64,000 nt of DNA from Casuarius casuarius (lineage: Eukaryota > Chordata > Aves > Casuariiformes > Casuariidae): NCBI GenBank assembly GCA_003342895.1, contig PTFA01000024.1:2144065-2208064 (forward strand), in the 5' to 3' direction. The notes under the pieces are model-generated. The model ran no database searches, was not told the origin of the DNA, and saw only the letters and a list, made by a program, of their open reading frames with translations. This document shows positions 13,001 through 25,700 of this stretch, one piece after another (position 1 is the stretch's first letter; each line of letters starts with the position of its first letter). Made by a program: the position numbers and the translations under genes.

Positions 13001-15204
13001 TGAAAGCCCCGTGCTGGCATCTGTTGAATAACAGATCATTCGCGGGGTTGTACGTCATGGGTTTAGCTCATCCCGGTTGTGATAATCTCTTTATTCCCTG
13101 CCTGTCTGCTGTGATCGGAGATCTGCTGACACGGGATTTTTGTGGTTCATAACTTCCATCTCAAGATACAGAAAGTGGCTTTAGGGCTTGTGCTGCTTTA
13201 TGCTTTCCTGTTTTGAAACTCATTCCCACCTGATGAGGTTAAAGCTTGACAGTTGTTTTGATATTCAAGCATTTCTTCCTGGCAAAGGTTTATTGCTCAT
13301 GGCTTACTCTAGGGTGAGTGGAAACACGGTTTCTATATCTCGTCGTGGGACTGGGACCCAAGAACGCCGAACCTTTAATGCCAGGTGCCGCAAATGCTCC
13401 CCTTGGTTTGGGCATGGCACGTCCCATTACAGAAATGCTGCCGCTTCGGGTTCCTTCTCAGCAAAACAGGGATCGCATCTCGTGAGCATTTTAATGAACC
13501 AAAGTGCTATTTTGAATATAAAATATTTTGTTTATATACAGGGCAATAAACGTCACTTTTATGTTAACATAGCGCCAGTCCTCCAAGGGAGTGCTCCAGT
13601 TCCAGATTCACACGCTTGTTAAACGTTTTGATAGTTCTCCTCGGATGGGGTGCCCCGAGATGTACGAGGACATGGGCTTTAATAAAGACTATTAACTTTA
13701 CAACCCTGTTTAAAGTCTTTGTACGTTCTTATCTGGTTTCGTAATCTTTACTGCATTCTTAAGCAGCCCTTTTCTCAGGGGATCAGTAATCCTGAGCAAA
13801 AGGTTCTCGTATAAACAGAAATGCTCTTAATTGTCTCCTGGACCAGTCTGCAAACTTTTCATGTGGCTTAGCTGGGTGAATTCCACAGTCGGACCCATTT
13901 GGGGAGGGCATCATCTGACCTAATATATCTACTCTTGCGCACAGATGAGACTTTATAGTACACATTCCTGGACGACAAAGTGTGACTGGAAGGCTGGGGT
14001 CAAAACACGGGTTTTTGGGCTTGGGTTACAGAGGCACTGACTGCATTTAACTTACAGGCTGGCTCAGAAGCCAAGATGTGAGGGGACCCAAGTTGCTGGC
14101 TGTGACTCCTAGGCACCTGGGTAATGCAAATAATGATGGGAATTAAAAAGCTGGCAGAGATGTGTCTGTTATTATCTACAGTCCGAACACTGCAAACTGA
14201 AGAAATTCAGGCTCATTCCTTGGGCATCCTGAAGCAATGTGCCTGGGTTCTCGACTGCCTGAAAGACTGACTGCTACTATGTGTCTAAAGACTCGCTGTT
14301 GCAAAGCATTGGGATAACTTCACATTTGCCAGGACCCCTGAAGTTGCTCTAAAAAAGCTAAGGTAACATAAAATAAAATAATTAATTTCTCTGACTGAGC
14401 TCAAATGTAGATATAAAGAGATGCCAAAGGTTACAGAAGTAAGGAAGCAGCAATGAAAATAAAAGAAAGTTTATCTACCTACTAGATTACATCCAAAAGT
14501 TTCTTTTCCTTGATAGTGTCCGGCTAATAACCGGTTATGATGCTTCGCGCCACAGCCGAGTTTGCGGCTCTCGGGCCCGTCCGTATGCATCTATTTTCCT
14601 TTTACAGCGGGTGCTGTGGCTTTGGGAGACCAAACTTTTTTTGGTAATGATCCAAACTTATTCTCCGTGCCTTAGCCCTTAACTGGGGAAGAGTTTCAGA
14701 CTTCCAGGGTGTTTCTGCCCCTTCCAGAGAAATGTTAATGGCTCTTTGCTGTGGATAGGTGTGGTTATCACCTGCCCAGACAGTAAACAGAGTCACCTAA
14801 CAACTGCCCCAGCGCTGGGCTAATGGTTAACCTGCTGCAAGGGAGAAAACCTTTTTCCCCGGGTGTGGCGGTGTTCGCATGCCAGAATAAAGCCTTTGCT
14901 ATTTCACATGAACACACCGCTTCCTAAATGTGCTTTCTACAAGCCACTGATCTCATTAACTGAGAGTAATGAATACAACACGTCATGTGCTCCCGTGTAA
15001 CAGTAACTGGTGATGAGTTTGCAGCTGAACTGACTTTCCGCCACCTACTTCCCACATATTTTTGAAGGACACCGTGACAGCGCTCAGCTTGTCTTTGAGT
15101 CCGTCATCCCTGACTATAAGAACTATTCTTTTTTCCAAGTGCACACTAACTCTGTTTATGTCTTTGCCATGCTAAGAATACTGTCTCCTCTCTCTTTCAC
15201 AACA
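10060..15204. other. Non-coding interval, nothing recognised
   Basis: Mostly AT-rich sequence with no supportable exon. The 144-residue plus-strand frame at 13,188-13,622 shows no domain, no conserved-looking motif and no splice context, so it is treated as chance. Poly(A)-signal hexamers occur but without any upstream coding signal. Confidence 0.55.
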
Positions 15205-15560
15205 AGCAAAAGTACGAGAGAGATGAGGGAAATCGAACAAGGGCAAAAGCAAACAGTTTGGGGATGGGAAGAAGTGCAGCAGAATTAAAAATCATTTGAA
15301 AGGAAGATGGACCCCAGAACAGGTGAGCGGTTTGAAGGGAGAGGTGGCAGAGTGAGTGTGAAAGGTGAAAGAAAATGAGACGAACAGACGGGTTGTTTTG
15401 GAACAGCAGCGTAGGACAGCGGCAGGAAAAAGGAGTATGAGAAAGTGGGATGAGGTTGGAGAAGAAAACAACCCAGCATGTAAAGATGAGAATAAAACAA
15501 GGAGGTGGAAGGAAATGAGGATAAAGACATGAAAAGAAGATGAGAAGAACAGCAGCATCG
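15205..15560. other. Purine-rich strand-asymmetric tract
   Basis: Over about 350 bp the plus strand is dominated by A and G, in an irregular mix (GAGAGAGATGAGGGAAAT, GGTGGAAGGAAATGAGGA and similar) rather than a simple repeat. The complementary strand is therefore pyrimidine-rich and free of stops in two frames, which produces two overlapping Ser/Phe/Leu-rich minus-strand frames that should not be read as genes. It may be a decayed purine satellite or a sequence prone to unusual DNA structure. Confidence 0.6.
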
Positions 15561-18500
15561 AGTTTACTTGATTCTAATTTATTTGTTCAGGAGAGTATTT
15601 TTTTTTAGATGTTCCTGGCAGTAAGGTCAAAGGAGGAGCTGAGAGATTTCTGTTTGAACACGTGACAGTTCACACAGGCGCCCAGCAAGCCTGGGATATT
15701 CATCTGCTGTTGCCTTTAGGATTCTAGGGATCTCTTTCAGAAAGCAAAGTGGAGATACTGAAGGCAAGTACAATAGTCCTAAGCAACTCCAGTTTCAAAG
15801 TAAATGAAGATCGTCCCTGAGATATTTATCTCTTTTTAGTGACCAAATACCCTGCTCCCTATCATCGAGTTAGGCAGCCTCACGTCATTTCATTTTGTTC
15901 CCTGTCATGCCATTTCATTTCTGCCCATCTGCTTGATCTTGCAGAGGGGCCAGCTCTCCAGCAGAAAGGCAGAGCTCTGTGGTGACCTGCCCCTTCCACC
16001 CAAGTGCTTCCCAGCAGGGGAGGCAGGGATGTGGCGGTCCCCGGAGGGGTGCCACTCGTGCCGAAACAGGGTGACAGAGTCGCGGAAGTGGGAGAAACCA
16101 GTTGGGTCTGATTACTGAGGGAACCCTGGGCTGGCCTTTTCTTAAAGCGAGCAGAGAGGGAGATCCTTCGTCTTCCCAGCTCCTGGCTCTTCAGTAGCTG
16201 CTTGTAAGTCAGGGAACCATCCCGTGCTCCGACGGTGGCCACCTGGAAGCTGGCTTTCTACTCCAAGTATTGGCCTTCTGTAGCCACCGAGGCGTGCTCC
16301 TAAAGCAACCAGCTTTTTATGAATTCAGTATTCACAACCTTTCTCACTCCCCATGACTCACTAGGCCATGGAAAACTTATGCTGGAGCTGGCCTTTTCTA
16401 TTTGGCAAATATTGACTCTTTTCACCTACTGTTTCTGCCTGAGCCCAAGCCAGCAGAGCCCTGGATTTTGCACAGCTGTGAAGGCTGGTTTGTGAAAGAA
16501 ATCATGACACTAATGGTTATGGCAGCAAGAGACTGAACTGGGAACAGGGACCCAGAAGCTTTAAACACCTTTTATGTTCCCTGCATCCTGAGCCTAGGCT
16601 GTTCCCTGTGTAAATTAGGCCTTTGGTCCCCAAAACGCAGCCACTGTTGTCTGGGATGTCCCAGTTCCAGGAGATGCCCCAGGGCTGGATGGGCCTGGGT
16701 CCGCAGCCCCCAAAGGGCTTGCCCGGATCGGAGACACTCTCCCGCACGGCTGACTTTGTGACTGCCATGGGTCGCCCCAGCGGAGCTGAGGGTCTCATCC
16801 TAGGAGTTTCAGCTCCTGGAGCCGGCACAGGCATTGTGCCATACTTCTGTACCATCCTTGTCCTCCCTGTCTTCCCCAGGAGATTTTAAAGATGCCATGA
16901 GCCTCGTGCTGTTACTGTGGCACAAAATAATTAATAGAGAAATATGTCCATGTGAGAGGCTGCAATGGGAACCTGGGCCCAACCAGTGCAGCTTTTCCCT
17001 CTGTTTGCGGCCACGGCTGGCAGAAAGGCGTTGCGGGGCTGTTGCACGGCCCCTGCTTTAACAGCCCTATGGTAAGTGTGTGCATGCGCCTGGGGCCCTG
17101 GGAAACTGGAGGTCAGATTCGGGAGCTCCAAGGCCTCTCCAATGGACCTGGTCATGCTAAAGATAAAGCGTATTTTGGATTTAAATGCCCTGCTAAAGTA
17201 ATTCGAGTAAGGAAACATTTTCTAAAGCCAAAATTAACTCGAGTCTGCCCTGTAATTGTCTGATGGCTGAGAAGTGTCAAATCATTCTCTGTCTGAGACA
17301 AAAATATAACAATCAGCCTCTATTTTTGCTGTTCGTTCCATAGCACAAACTATTTAGCAACAAAAGGTGAAAATGACACTGGAAAGCGAGATCCAAAGTT
17401 GGTAATTTTGTAGTTCAGGGGGAGGAACAGCGGGGGTGATTTTATATAAGCCATCTTCCCCTCCCCAGCACAGTCGCATCAAAGTGCTCTAGTATATTAT
17501 CGCTCATGCTTTTGTACTGTTTTCTAATATTGCACCGACATGTCTGAATCACTTTGAAAACGAAGGCTGCCTCCTTCGGAGACAAATCCAGGCCTCATTA
17601 AAATTCATAAACAGACAGCCAAAAGCTTTGAGCGCTTTTCCACTGACGCTGAGAAATGGCAGCGTCCTTATTTCTCCTGATAGCATATTATTTCAAAGGG
17701 TGTCCCCGTCCATAGGCAGTTGGGTTTTGATTGATAACATTTCGGGCTCGCAGTGAAGGAAACTGATTTTTCGGTAAGGAGTTAGGTGACACTAACTAGT
17801 CAATGATATCTCAAATCAGCACCCTTTAATTGCATTCTTTCGGTATGAAAAAACTTGATATTGGCAGTAATTGCAAACCTATGCTGACACGCAGCAGCGG
17901 TCTGATTTTCTCAGGTAGCATGTGCATACCTGGGACTCTGCTGTACCTTGTCACTGCTGATTGCCTGAACCGTCCCTCATGTCCCGAAAATATTTGGGAG
18001 TGGGGCAGGGGAGGGAGGTCATTTCTTGTTTCTGCTATTGAGTCCAATTCAGCTCATGTTACACAGTTTAATACCACAGCTCAAGTCCCAGTTGCAAAGT
18101 ATATTTGGGCATTGCATTGTTTATGTTTGTCATGCTGCCAAATACGCACAGGGAATAATGATAATTCTCTGAAATCCTGCTTGAATTCATTTAGAAAAGC
18201 AAAATTCACATGCTTTAGTCCAAGAAGAAAATTGCAAAGTTTTGCCACGTGGTAATCTCAGAAATATAAGACTTTAGTCATGTTAACTGATGGCCACACT
18301 AATAATCAATCGATCAGTGGGTCTTTCCATGGCCCCGGTATAGCAAGTGCTTAAACTGAAGCAGGTAACATCAACTGGGGTAACGTGTTTACTTAGAAAT
18401 GCGTGTAAATGCAGGATATAATCTTCATAAAAGAAGTTGCAGGATCAGGATCCATTAGGCAAAACCAGCTTTGCAAATTCACTCTGTTAAACATTAGTAA

Positions 18501-20808
18501 TTGATTTGTTGGCCTTTATTTTTAGTGCGTCTCTTAGTAAGTATCACACAAATGTGACATACAATGTGGGTATTAATACACCCATCTAATTAAGAATTGA
18601 CATTTATCCACAACATAAGGTTGTCCTGGAACTCGTGTCTTAGAGCTAAAGTTATTCTTGTTTTTAGACTGAATTCATTTATTGGGTTTTACATCCAATA
18701 GGAATTTTTTTTTCTGCTATCCATTTAAGCCAGGGCAGATGCTGGGGATAACAGCTGTAGTCATGAAAAGACATGACTGTACACGTGGCATACATGTTGT
18801 ATGACATATCTACAACAGTGGCATATCTTTCTAGACAGATTTTTTTTTAACAAAAGATGACAGAAATTGTAAGATCAGATGATTTCCCAAGATGGCTACA
18901 ATTTTGAGTAATACTGTTTACATGATAAAGATGCAATTATATAGGTTTCCATTTAGTTTCAGCAGCATAATTTCAAAAATATGAGCCTAGATCCTGCCTT
19001 TAAACTCGTTCTCGTCTGACCTCTGAAGTCTGCTCTGCGCCTCCGTGGTGTGTTTTACATAAGCAAATTGTTTCCTGAGCATCCTCCCTTCTATGAAATC
19101 TAAGAAAGTAACAAGGTGAAGTGGTAAACCTCTAAGCACGGCAGTTAAAAATGATATTGTTGATGCTCATAGAAACTGTGGTCCTTAGTACCGCTTGGAA
19201 AACACAGAGTATAAATGGGAAAAATTAGATTTACTATACAATATAAAGCATTAAGCTACTGGTTTTTTAAAGTCTTACCTTTTGGAACAAGACTTGAAGC
19301 ATTCCCTTTATACCATGAATTCCCCAGCTGATTTACTGGTGACTCGCTTTTGTAAAATGCCTAGCAAACATACGTTACTGATGATTTTTATTAAATGTGT
19401 CCTCAAAATACCAGTAAGTACATGACAGGAGCACTTTGTCTTTGGAATCTGTATGTCTTCTGGATTTGATGTATGAACTCCAAGCTACCCAACTGAATTT
19501 TTGTAACCTTGTGTTTGGCAAGTCAACATGAAGATGGTGACAGCTTTTAGTAAATGGGCTTCCAGCCAGTTTGTCAAATAGGAATGTTTGTGCTTACTTA
19601 TCATAGCTGGTAGCCAAATTTGTTCTGGTTCGCAGTCACTAAATTGTGTTTCTCCAAGGAAATCTCACCACAGGCTATGCATCAGCAATATTCATGTGAT
19701 TTTGGTTTTCAAAATTGTTAACTCCCTAAAAATTCTCAGCGTTTTATCTGTGTTTATCTAGTCTGTTTATTGAAATGCTGAAAATGGATTCAGGAGGCTA
19801 AAGACAGGTACCTCTTTTGCAAGTCCCGGACCTGAGTTCCTTTTAAAAGTGTTTGGCTTGATAAGGAATGCCCCTTGCAATATTTTCTCTTTGACTGCCT
19901 CCAAAAGGCTTGGAGATTTTCTGAATGTGATATCTGGGCCAAATAATACTCAGCTTTGGACCAACCAGGTTGGTTTTTTTCATGTAATACAGCCTTGTAA
20001 ACATAAGTTATTTTAAGTCAATTGTGTATTAGCTCTGTGAAGTCGGTGAATACTTGATGAAATGCTTTTTCCTTATTGAAATATTCATGAAGCTAATTTT
20101 CAACAATCAACAAAATCGAGTCATGTTTTTCAAAAAGAAAACAACATCTTTCCCTATCTGCATGTTGAATACAAATCAAAAAAGCCCCAAAATAGAAGTG
20201 ATCAGCTTAACTTTTTGTATTTCCTCCTGATTTGATGAGAACTTGGAGTCCCAATCAACCAGCAAGTGAATAGTAGTCCCTTTATCATGACTTTGACTTC
20301 AGCTGGTTCTCTGGGCCATCAGCCTTCCTCCTATGGCAGTGAGTATACAATACTGAATTTGATATCGAATCTGGAATATAACCCTGACCATAGCAGGCAC
20401 TAACATTTCCGTGGGTAATTTCATTTAATCTAATTCTCCAATATCACAAAACCTTATTAGTAAGTTTTCTAGTTCACAAAAAAAAATTTAGCTGGTATCA
20501 ACAAAGTGCTCTAATATTTTTATGCTGTACAGGGGGAAAAACCTCAACCAATATGTATCAGCATCAAGTCCACTGAAGTCCATCAGATTGCTATAATTTT
20601 GGCCTAATCAGTATTTTGGACATGGAGTTTTTAGTTATGTGCAATATCAAATTCAGGGTGAAGAGAAGCCTGATTTGTAATGGATTCTTTCTGTATGTAG
20701 TTTTTGGCTTTGAACTAGGGAAAACATTTTAAACTTTACTAATCATGAGATCCAAAAGAAGACCATAAAAACCTTCAGAGCTCCTGCAGCATCTCTGATT
20801 TGAGGTGA
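15561..20808. other. Non-coding interval with possible regulatory islands
   Basis: No coding exon is supportable. A canonical CACGTGAC E-box lies at 15,659-15,666 and CACGTG again at 18,782-18,787. The stretch 17,380-17,760 is of balanced composition, free of visible repeats, and carries ATTA and TTGATTGAT motifs, as many distal enhancers do; conservation was not testable here. Overlapping frames around 16,500-17,260 and 17,826-18,255 have no recognised domain. Confidence 0.5.
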
Positions 20809-21347
20809 GTGACCTCAAGGCTGACCCAGGCCCCGTTCTGCTGGAGAAGGACGCTTACCCACAGCCGCGTGGCACCGTTTGGGAGAGTGCACGGTGGCAG
20901 CCAGACAAGTAGGTGGGGAGGGAAGCGACATGGATGGGGCTGTAACCTCCTTATCCACCTGGCAGTGAAGCTTGGCTGGCCTGGGAAGAAGATCTAGGCC
21001 CTTAGGTAAGGCACGTGAGCTCTCCACACGGTGCCTGCGGAGAAACGGGTGTTTGGAAGAGCCGTGCAAAGAAAATCACAGTATTATTTCTGAATAAGGA
21101 GCTTCCTAGAACTAACAGGAAGGTTGACAAAGAGGAAGAAGCTGGAAATCCCGCCTGCGCAGGGCTGCAGGGCAGTTCAAGGGTCTAGTGCTTCTCTTCT
21201 CTTCAGATCCATAGTTCAGGGTTGTCCCTGGAGTCGCGAGACAAACATCTATTTAGATAGGACTCGCTATTTTCGCTAAAACAGGGCTGGAGGAGGAGGA
21301 ATGTGGTAGCTGTGCTTGCCTTAAGTATAATAGCCCAGCTTAAGTAT
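20809..21347. other. Non-coding interval, moderately GC-rich
   Basis: Short overlapping frames on both strands around 20,809-21,069 look like chance. CACGTG occurs at 21,012-21,017. Just before the SINE, the 12-base phrase CTTAAGTATAAT appears twice in direct repeat (near 21,319 and 21,339). Confidence 0.5.
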
Positions 21348-21412
21348 AATGGCCGAGTGGTTGGAGTATTTATCTAGGAAACAGGAGAAAGGAGTCCCTT
21401 GCCCCCCTCAGC
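21348..21412 (+). repeat. tRNA-derived SINE fragment
   Basis: The sequence starts with a tRNA-like A box, TGGCCGAGTGGTTGG (21,350-21,364), continues with GTATTTATCTAGGAAACAGG in the anticodon-arm position, and then GGAGTCCCTTGCCCCC where a decayed B box (GGTTCAAGTCCC) is expected. This order matches the head of tRNA-derived SINEs of amniotes. A true tRNA gene is excluded because the B box and acceptor stem are degraded. The exact family cannot be given without a library search. Confidence 0.6.
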
Positions 21413-22084
21413 CCGAGGCTGTGAAAAACCGTATCTCCTCTCTCTCTCCCAGGAAAGCGCTGTCAGCACCAGGCTAGAGGCAGTCTCCACCCTTCCCGTG
21501 CAAGCCTTTCTGCTGCAAACTAATACGAGAAGCATTAGGAACAACAGAGGCAGACCCTGAGAAGTACCAGAGCTGGTCACCAGTGGTTAGGCAGGCTCCA
21601 AGAGCGCCCGCTCTACTGGGCATCTCTCAGCAGCTCAGCCCAAAATACAGCTTGCAGCCTAGCGGTTCATTTAGCAGCTGCGTTTGGCACCGCAAGGATT
21701 GGGCAGATGCGGGCGCTCACGGGCTCCTCGCCGTAGGTGCCGTGGGAGTGCGGGAATCGGACACGGGGCAGCTCTAGGCTGAGGTGGCAGCTGCGCTTGG
21801 GAGCTTCACGACTGAAAACTGAAATCCAGATGGGGAGCGGGGAGGGTCTGGCTTCCGCCCACGTCCTGGCTGAGGCACTGCAGCCCTTCAGTGCATCTAG
21901 CTCTAGTTCTTCTTCAAAACTGTGTGATTATAAGTTCATTCAAATAAGCAATTTTTGAAAAAAGGGCTTTCCCCTCCCTTCAGATTCAAATCTTCCTGCA
22001 TGTAGAAAAAGCCAAGTTAGAATATGAAACACCTCGGGCAATAAGACTGAAATGTGCTCACCACAGAAAGAGCCCTCCTGGTTT

Positions 22085-22107
22085 AAAAAAAAAAAAAAAA
22101 AAAAAAA
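22085..22107. repeat. Poly(A) run, 23 bp
   Basis: Uninterrupted run of 23 A. No coding-like or SINE body was recognised upstream, so it is recorded as a homopolymer and not as the tail of an identified retrocopy. Confidence 0.95.
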
Positions 22108-25100
22108 GAGTAGCTGTGAAATGGTTAAGTCAAACAAGACAAAACCAAAGCTAGTTCATCCCTCTTCAGATTTATGGATTCCCACATGATAGATCTGAAC
22201 AGACCTAGGGGGGCTCCTTGTTAACTCCACTGTTTATTTAAATCGCTGACCTTCTTCTCACTTGGCTGCATTTCTAGGTATCACTTCTTTATATAGATAA
22301 ACTGTTCTTTTGGCTAACTTAGCTCGTTTTTAACAACTGAAGTATTTTGGATCAGATACTGAGTACAGCATAAACCTGAGCATGCCGTAAATATAAAAGT
22401 AATTTGGAAAGAGCACTTCTGGTCAGACTGAGTCAGCTGCAATTTAGTTTGTTGACAGAGTTAGATCTAGTGGAAACAAATAGAAACCACTTGCACGTTA
22501 ATAGAGAGTGATGGGAAGAAATAATCTAGGCCTTTCAGGGGTAGTAAAAGTGTAAGTAAGTGTAAGCAAGAAGCTTTCAACACGTTCTTACAAGGCAACC
22601 GTTTTTCTTCCATGAGACTATCCGGTGCTCTATCTTTTTGTCCACTGTGGGTCCACAACTGCTCTTTAACTTTTTAATTATATTTTTATTGCGTTCATGC
22701 CTGTAGTGCAAGATGTAACATGCATTCCACAGCTAGACAAACCTGTTTTTTTTTCACTAACCGAACTGTATTTTTCACTAACTTACTGAATTGCTTCGCT
22801 CTCTTCTTCTTCTGCATCTTTTTTGTTTTTCATTTAGTCCTGTATTACATAGGCATCCATTTATGATACTCCTATTACAAACCGGTATAAATGCCTTTAT
22901 TTACAGAACTAACATAGGCAGCATTGTCACTGTCTGGACACCAAAGCCTTGTCTACATGCGGAAACGAAGAACCGTATGAGTGTGATAATATAAAGCCTG
23001 ATCACTGTTCCACATATCTCTATGCAGGCATCCTTATTCTTCATTTAATGTTTTTTTTTTTCAGTCCTCTTTGGAAGTGGGTTAAGATAAAATGCAAAAA
23101 CGCACCCTTGCTGTTTACACTGCAAGTTGATTTAGATTCAGGTAAAATGCAAATTTGATATACAGTATGTTCTGAGTATTTCCACAGACAAATGATAACA
23201 ATGTCTCATGCTGGTTTAATTTAATCCCCCTTAAAACTGGATTGGAGAAACGTCTTCTCACTGGTAAGCGAGAGGACACCTACCTAAGACCGCACTAAGT
23301 TATTGGGAAGAAATCTGGAGTATATATTCCCAAATGAACAGTGTTTTGCATAATTCCGTGTGTAGAAAAAAATTTGGTGTGGAATAAAACATTCTGCGTT
23401 ATATATTCTATTCTGGCCTATTTCCCAAGTAGAAAAGCTCAGAATGATTCGGGACCAGTGTTGGCCCCTGTGCCCATAAAAACAGTTTCGATGGGCCAGC
23501 TGAGTGATGTAATCCTGCTAGACGGTATAAACCGTTAGCCGACTGCCTGTCTTCTCTGCGGAGAATGCCTAATCATGGTCTTGTCATCCCCCTCCTGGCA
23601 AGCTCGCCCGGCATAATCCATGGTAACTTTGCCTGAGCAAAGATGTCGGGCTTGGGCTGTGCAATTAAATGCATCTCTGAGCTGCCTGAATCCCGTTTAT
23701 ATTCTATTGATGCTGCCGTATACAGAGCGCTATAATGCAAGGGATTTCAGCCTTTGATGGATTGTTCTCTGGATCTTTGTTAAAAATCAGCCATTTATGT
23801 CCTGATTTAGAGTCTAGTCCATATTCTACGTGCCTTCTGCATAACTCACGCAGGGGATGTACTGTAGCGCTGCAAAGAATGACTAATTCTTTCTCTATTA
23901 TGATGACTCACTATTTGTTGTTCTAAGAAACAGGCTTCTTAAATCATGGCTCTCCCTTAAGTTTCTTTTTTTCCTTCTTTTCATTTTTTTCCCCCGCTCA
24001 TATTTACTATTTATCAGTCTAGGCAGAGGAGAGACTTTTAAATTTTTCATATAAATTTTCCTCCAGTATCTTCCCTTAAGTATTGTCTGCAGAATTTTTT
24101 ACCTCCTACATGGAGATTTAAGAAAAGATCATTCAAGTATCTAACACGATGAATAATTTAGCATTGAAAGACATACTCTCAATGCTACAATTAAAGCACA
24201 GTTGCTCCTTACAATTATATGTAAAGAAATTTTCTATCTAACCCTGTTGATTAATCTTGTCTTCCTTTTTTCACTGTGACTAGCTGTCTAATGTTACATG
24301 CCTTTTGCAATTAACCTTAAGCACAGATTCCCCAAACTTCTGCTGTTGTAGCTGTCTGTAGCTAATTAATGGTAGAAACAAATAGATAGGTGTTGGACCT
24401 TTGGTAAAGTATAAGAAGTAATTTATTTCCCTATTTAATACTGCTTCTGGGCTGCTTCACAGCCAGGCATGCAGCTGAGATGTTTCGGTTTGCAGATTTT
24501 GCTTCTTTTTAAGATCCTGCAGTTTTTCTCCCTTTTATCATACACAGAGAAGTTTACTGTGCATTAAGCCAAAGTAATAAAATTATTGTATCCTTTGGCA
24601 ATGTCAGCGACTTTAAACAATAGAATTCCTCTGAAAACACCAGCCAGCAGTACATTCTTGTGGCACACATTTCAGTTTTGTGAAATGATTGTTTGTATTT
24701 GCTTTGGGTTGGCTTAGTGATTATAAGCACATTTTTAAAATTGCCTTGTCATGACTTATTTTCTCAAAATCATTATATTTTAAATGTTTGTGCGCCTTGT
24801 GATGCCTAAATTGGCTGCATCATTAACTCCTGGTGAAAAGAGCCACAGATATAAGACCTACTTTATCTTTCCCTTAGATGGATGTTGGCGTGCACTTAAC
24901 TTTGAAAATCTGCCCCCTTGGTAGCTATGACAACTAGTGATGGATTCTGGGGTATCACAAGCAAATATGAAAGGTAAGTGAAAAGCACAGAGGCTAAAAA
25001 GAATTTCTCTTTAAGGTGAGTTACTGTCTGTTTCCCCACCGAATTTCTTTGCAGCCGTGACAGCAAAGACGCTCTACAAATACCTCAAATTTGGGTCCAA

Positions 25101-25175
25101 GCGTGTTCACATCTCAGAGGCTGTGTTTGTCTGTGAGAGCCCAAAAGGCTTCAAAAGAAGTTGAGGGAAAAGGGG

Positions 25176-25196
25176 AAAAAAAAAAAAAAAAAAAAA
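25176..25196. repeat. Poly(A) run, 21 bp
   Basis: Homopolymer of 21 A preceded by AGGGAAAAGGGG, immediately upstream of the CpG island at 25.23 kb. No retrocopy body is recognisable on its 5' side. Confidence 0.95.
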
Positions 25197-25229
25197 GGCA
25201 TCGTGTGAAATGAGGTTTGCTTTTAGGGC

Positions 25230-25700
25230 CCTGAATTGTTTTTCTGTATGCGACTCCACCCGCTCGGTGCGAGACTCTGCTTTCAGTGGAGAAGCTGGAC
25301 GGGGACGTCCTCGCGCCCCGGCCGTGCGCTTGCTCCCCGCTCGGCTCCGGTCGAGTCCAGGAGCTGGGGGGGACGGGCTTGCAGGCGCCGCGGCTCTCGG
25401 CCTCCCGTCCTTCGTGGCCTGGGAAGGGGAGGACGGGCGCGCTTCCCCCCGGCTGGCTTCCCCCCGGCTGTCGGGGGCGAGAAACGGCGTCGCTCCGGCT
25501 GCCTCCTGGAAACCTCTCGCCGCGACTTGGACTTGCTTGGGGATGCTTCTGGCACGGGAAAACCAGTCCCTGCTGCCTGCGCCCATCTAAGACCGATTTC
25601 ATTGTGCGGGAAGAGACAACAAGGCTCCCGGAGAAGGGGCTCGCTTGGCCTTCAGATCCTCCCCGGGGCGAACGGCTTGATTTTTACTGTTCAAAGGCTT
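25230..25700. promoter_or_regulatory. Isolated strong CpG island
   Basis: Roughly 36 CpG dinucleotides fall in the 300 bp between 25,240 and 25,540, against very few in the flanks, with GC far above the surroundings. Because stops are rare in such DNA, four to six overlapping frames of 90 to 196 residues exist on both strands. None has a recognisable domain, so they are not called as genes. The island is a good candidate for an unannotated promoter (long non-coding RNA or alternative first exon) or an orphan CpG island enhancer. No TATA box is obvious, and the direction of any transcript is undetermined. Confidence 0.75.

Larger units (their letters stand above)
21413..25229. other. Non-coding interval; contains candidate regulatory segment
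   Basis: No exon is supportable. It contains a 23-A homopolymer (22,085-22,107), a T-rich stretch near 23,050, and a repeat-free segment at 23,440-23,720 with three TAATC(C/A) motifs (23,510, 23,570, 23,614) and the inverted repeat ACGGT-ATAA-ACCGT at 23,522-23,535. Short frames here lack domains. Confidence 0.5.

Noticed and set aside
15285..15558. Two minus-strand frames rich in Ser, Phe and Leu that look like membrane peptides
   Set aside because: They are the complement of a purine-rich tract; the hydrophobic look follows from pyrimidine-rich codons.
21348..21412. Possible functional tRNA gene
   Set aside because: The A box is good, but the B box is degraded, no acceptor stem pairs, and the layout matches a tRNA-derived SINE head.
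22085..22107. Poly(A) tail of a processed pseudogene (also at 25,176 and 43,822)
   Set aside because: No coding-like or known retrocopy sequence precedes any of these A runs, and no target-site duplication was noticed.
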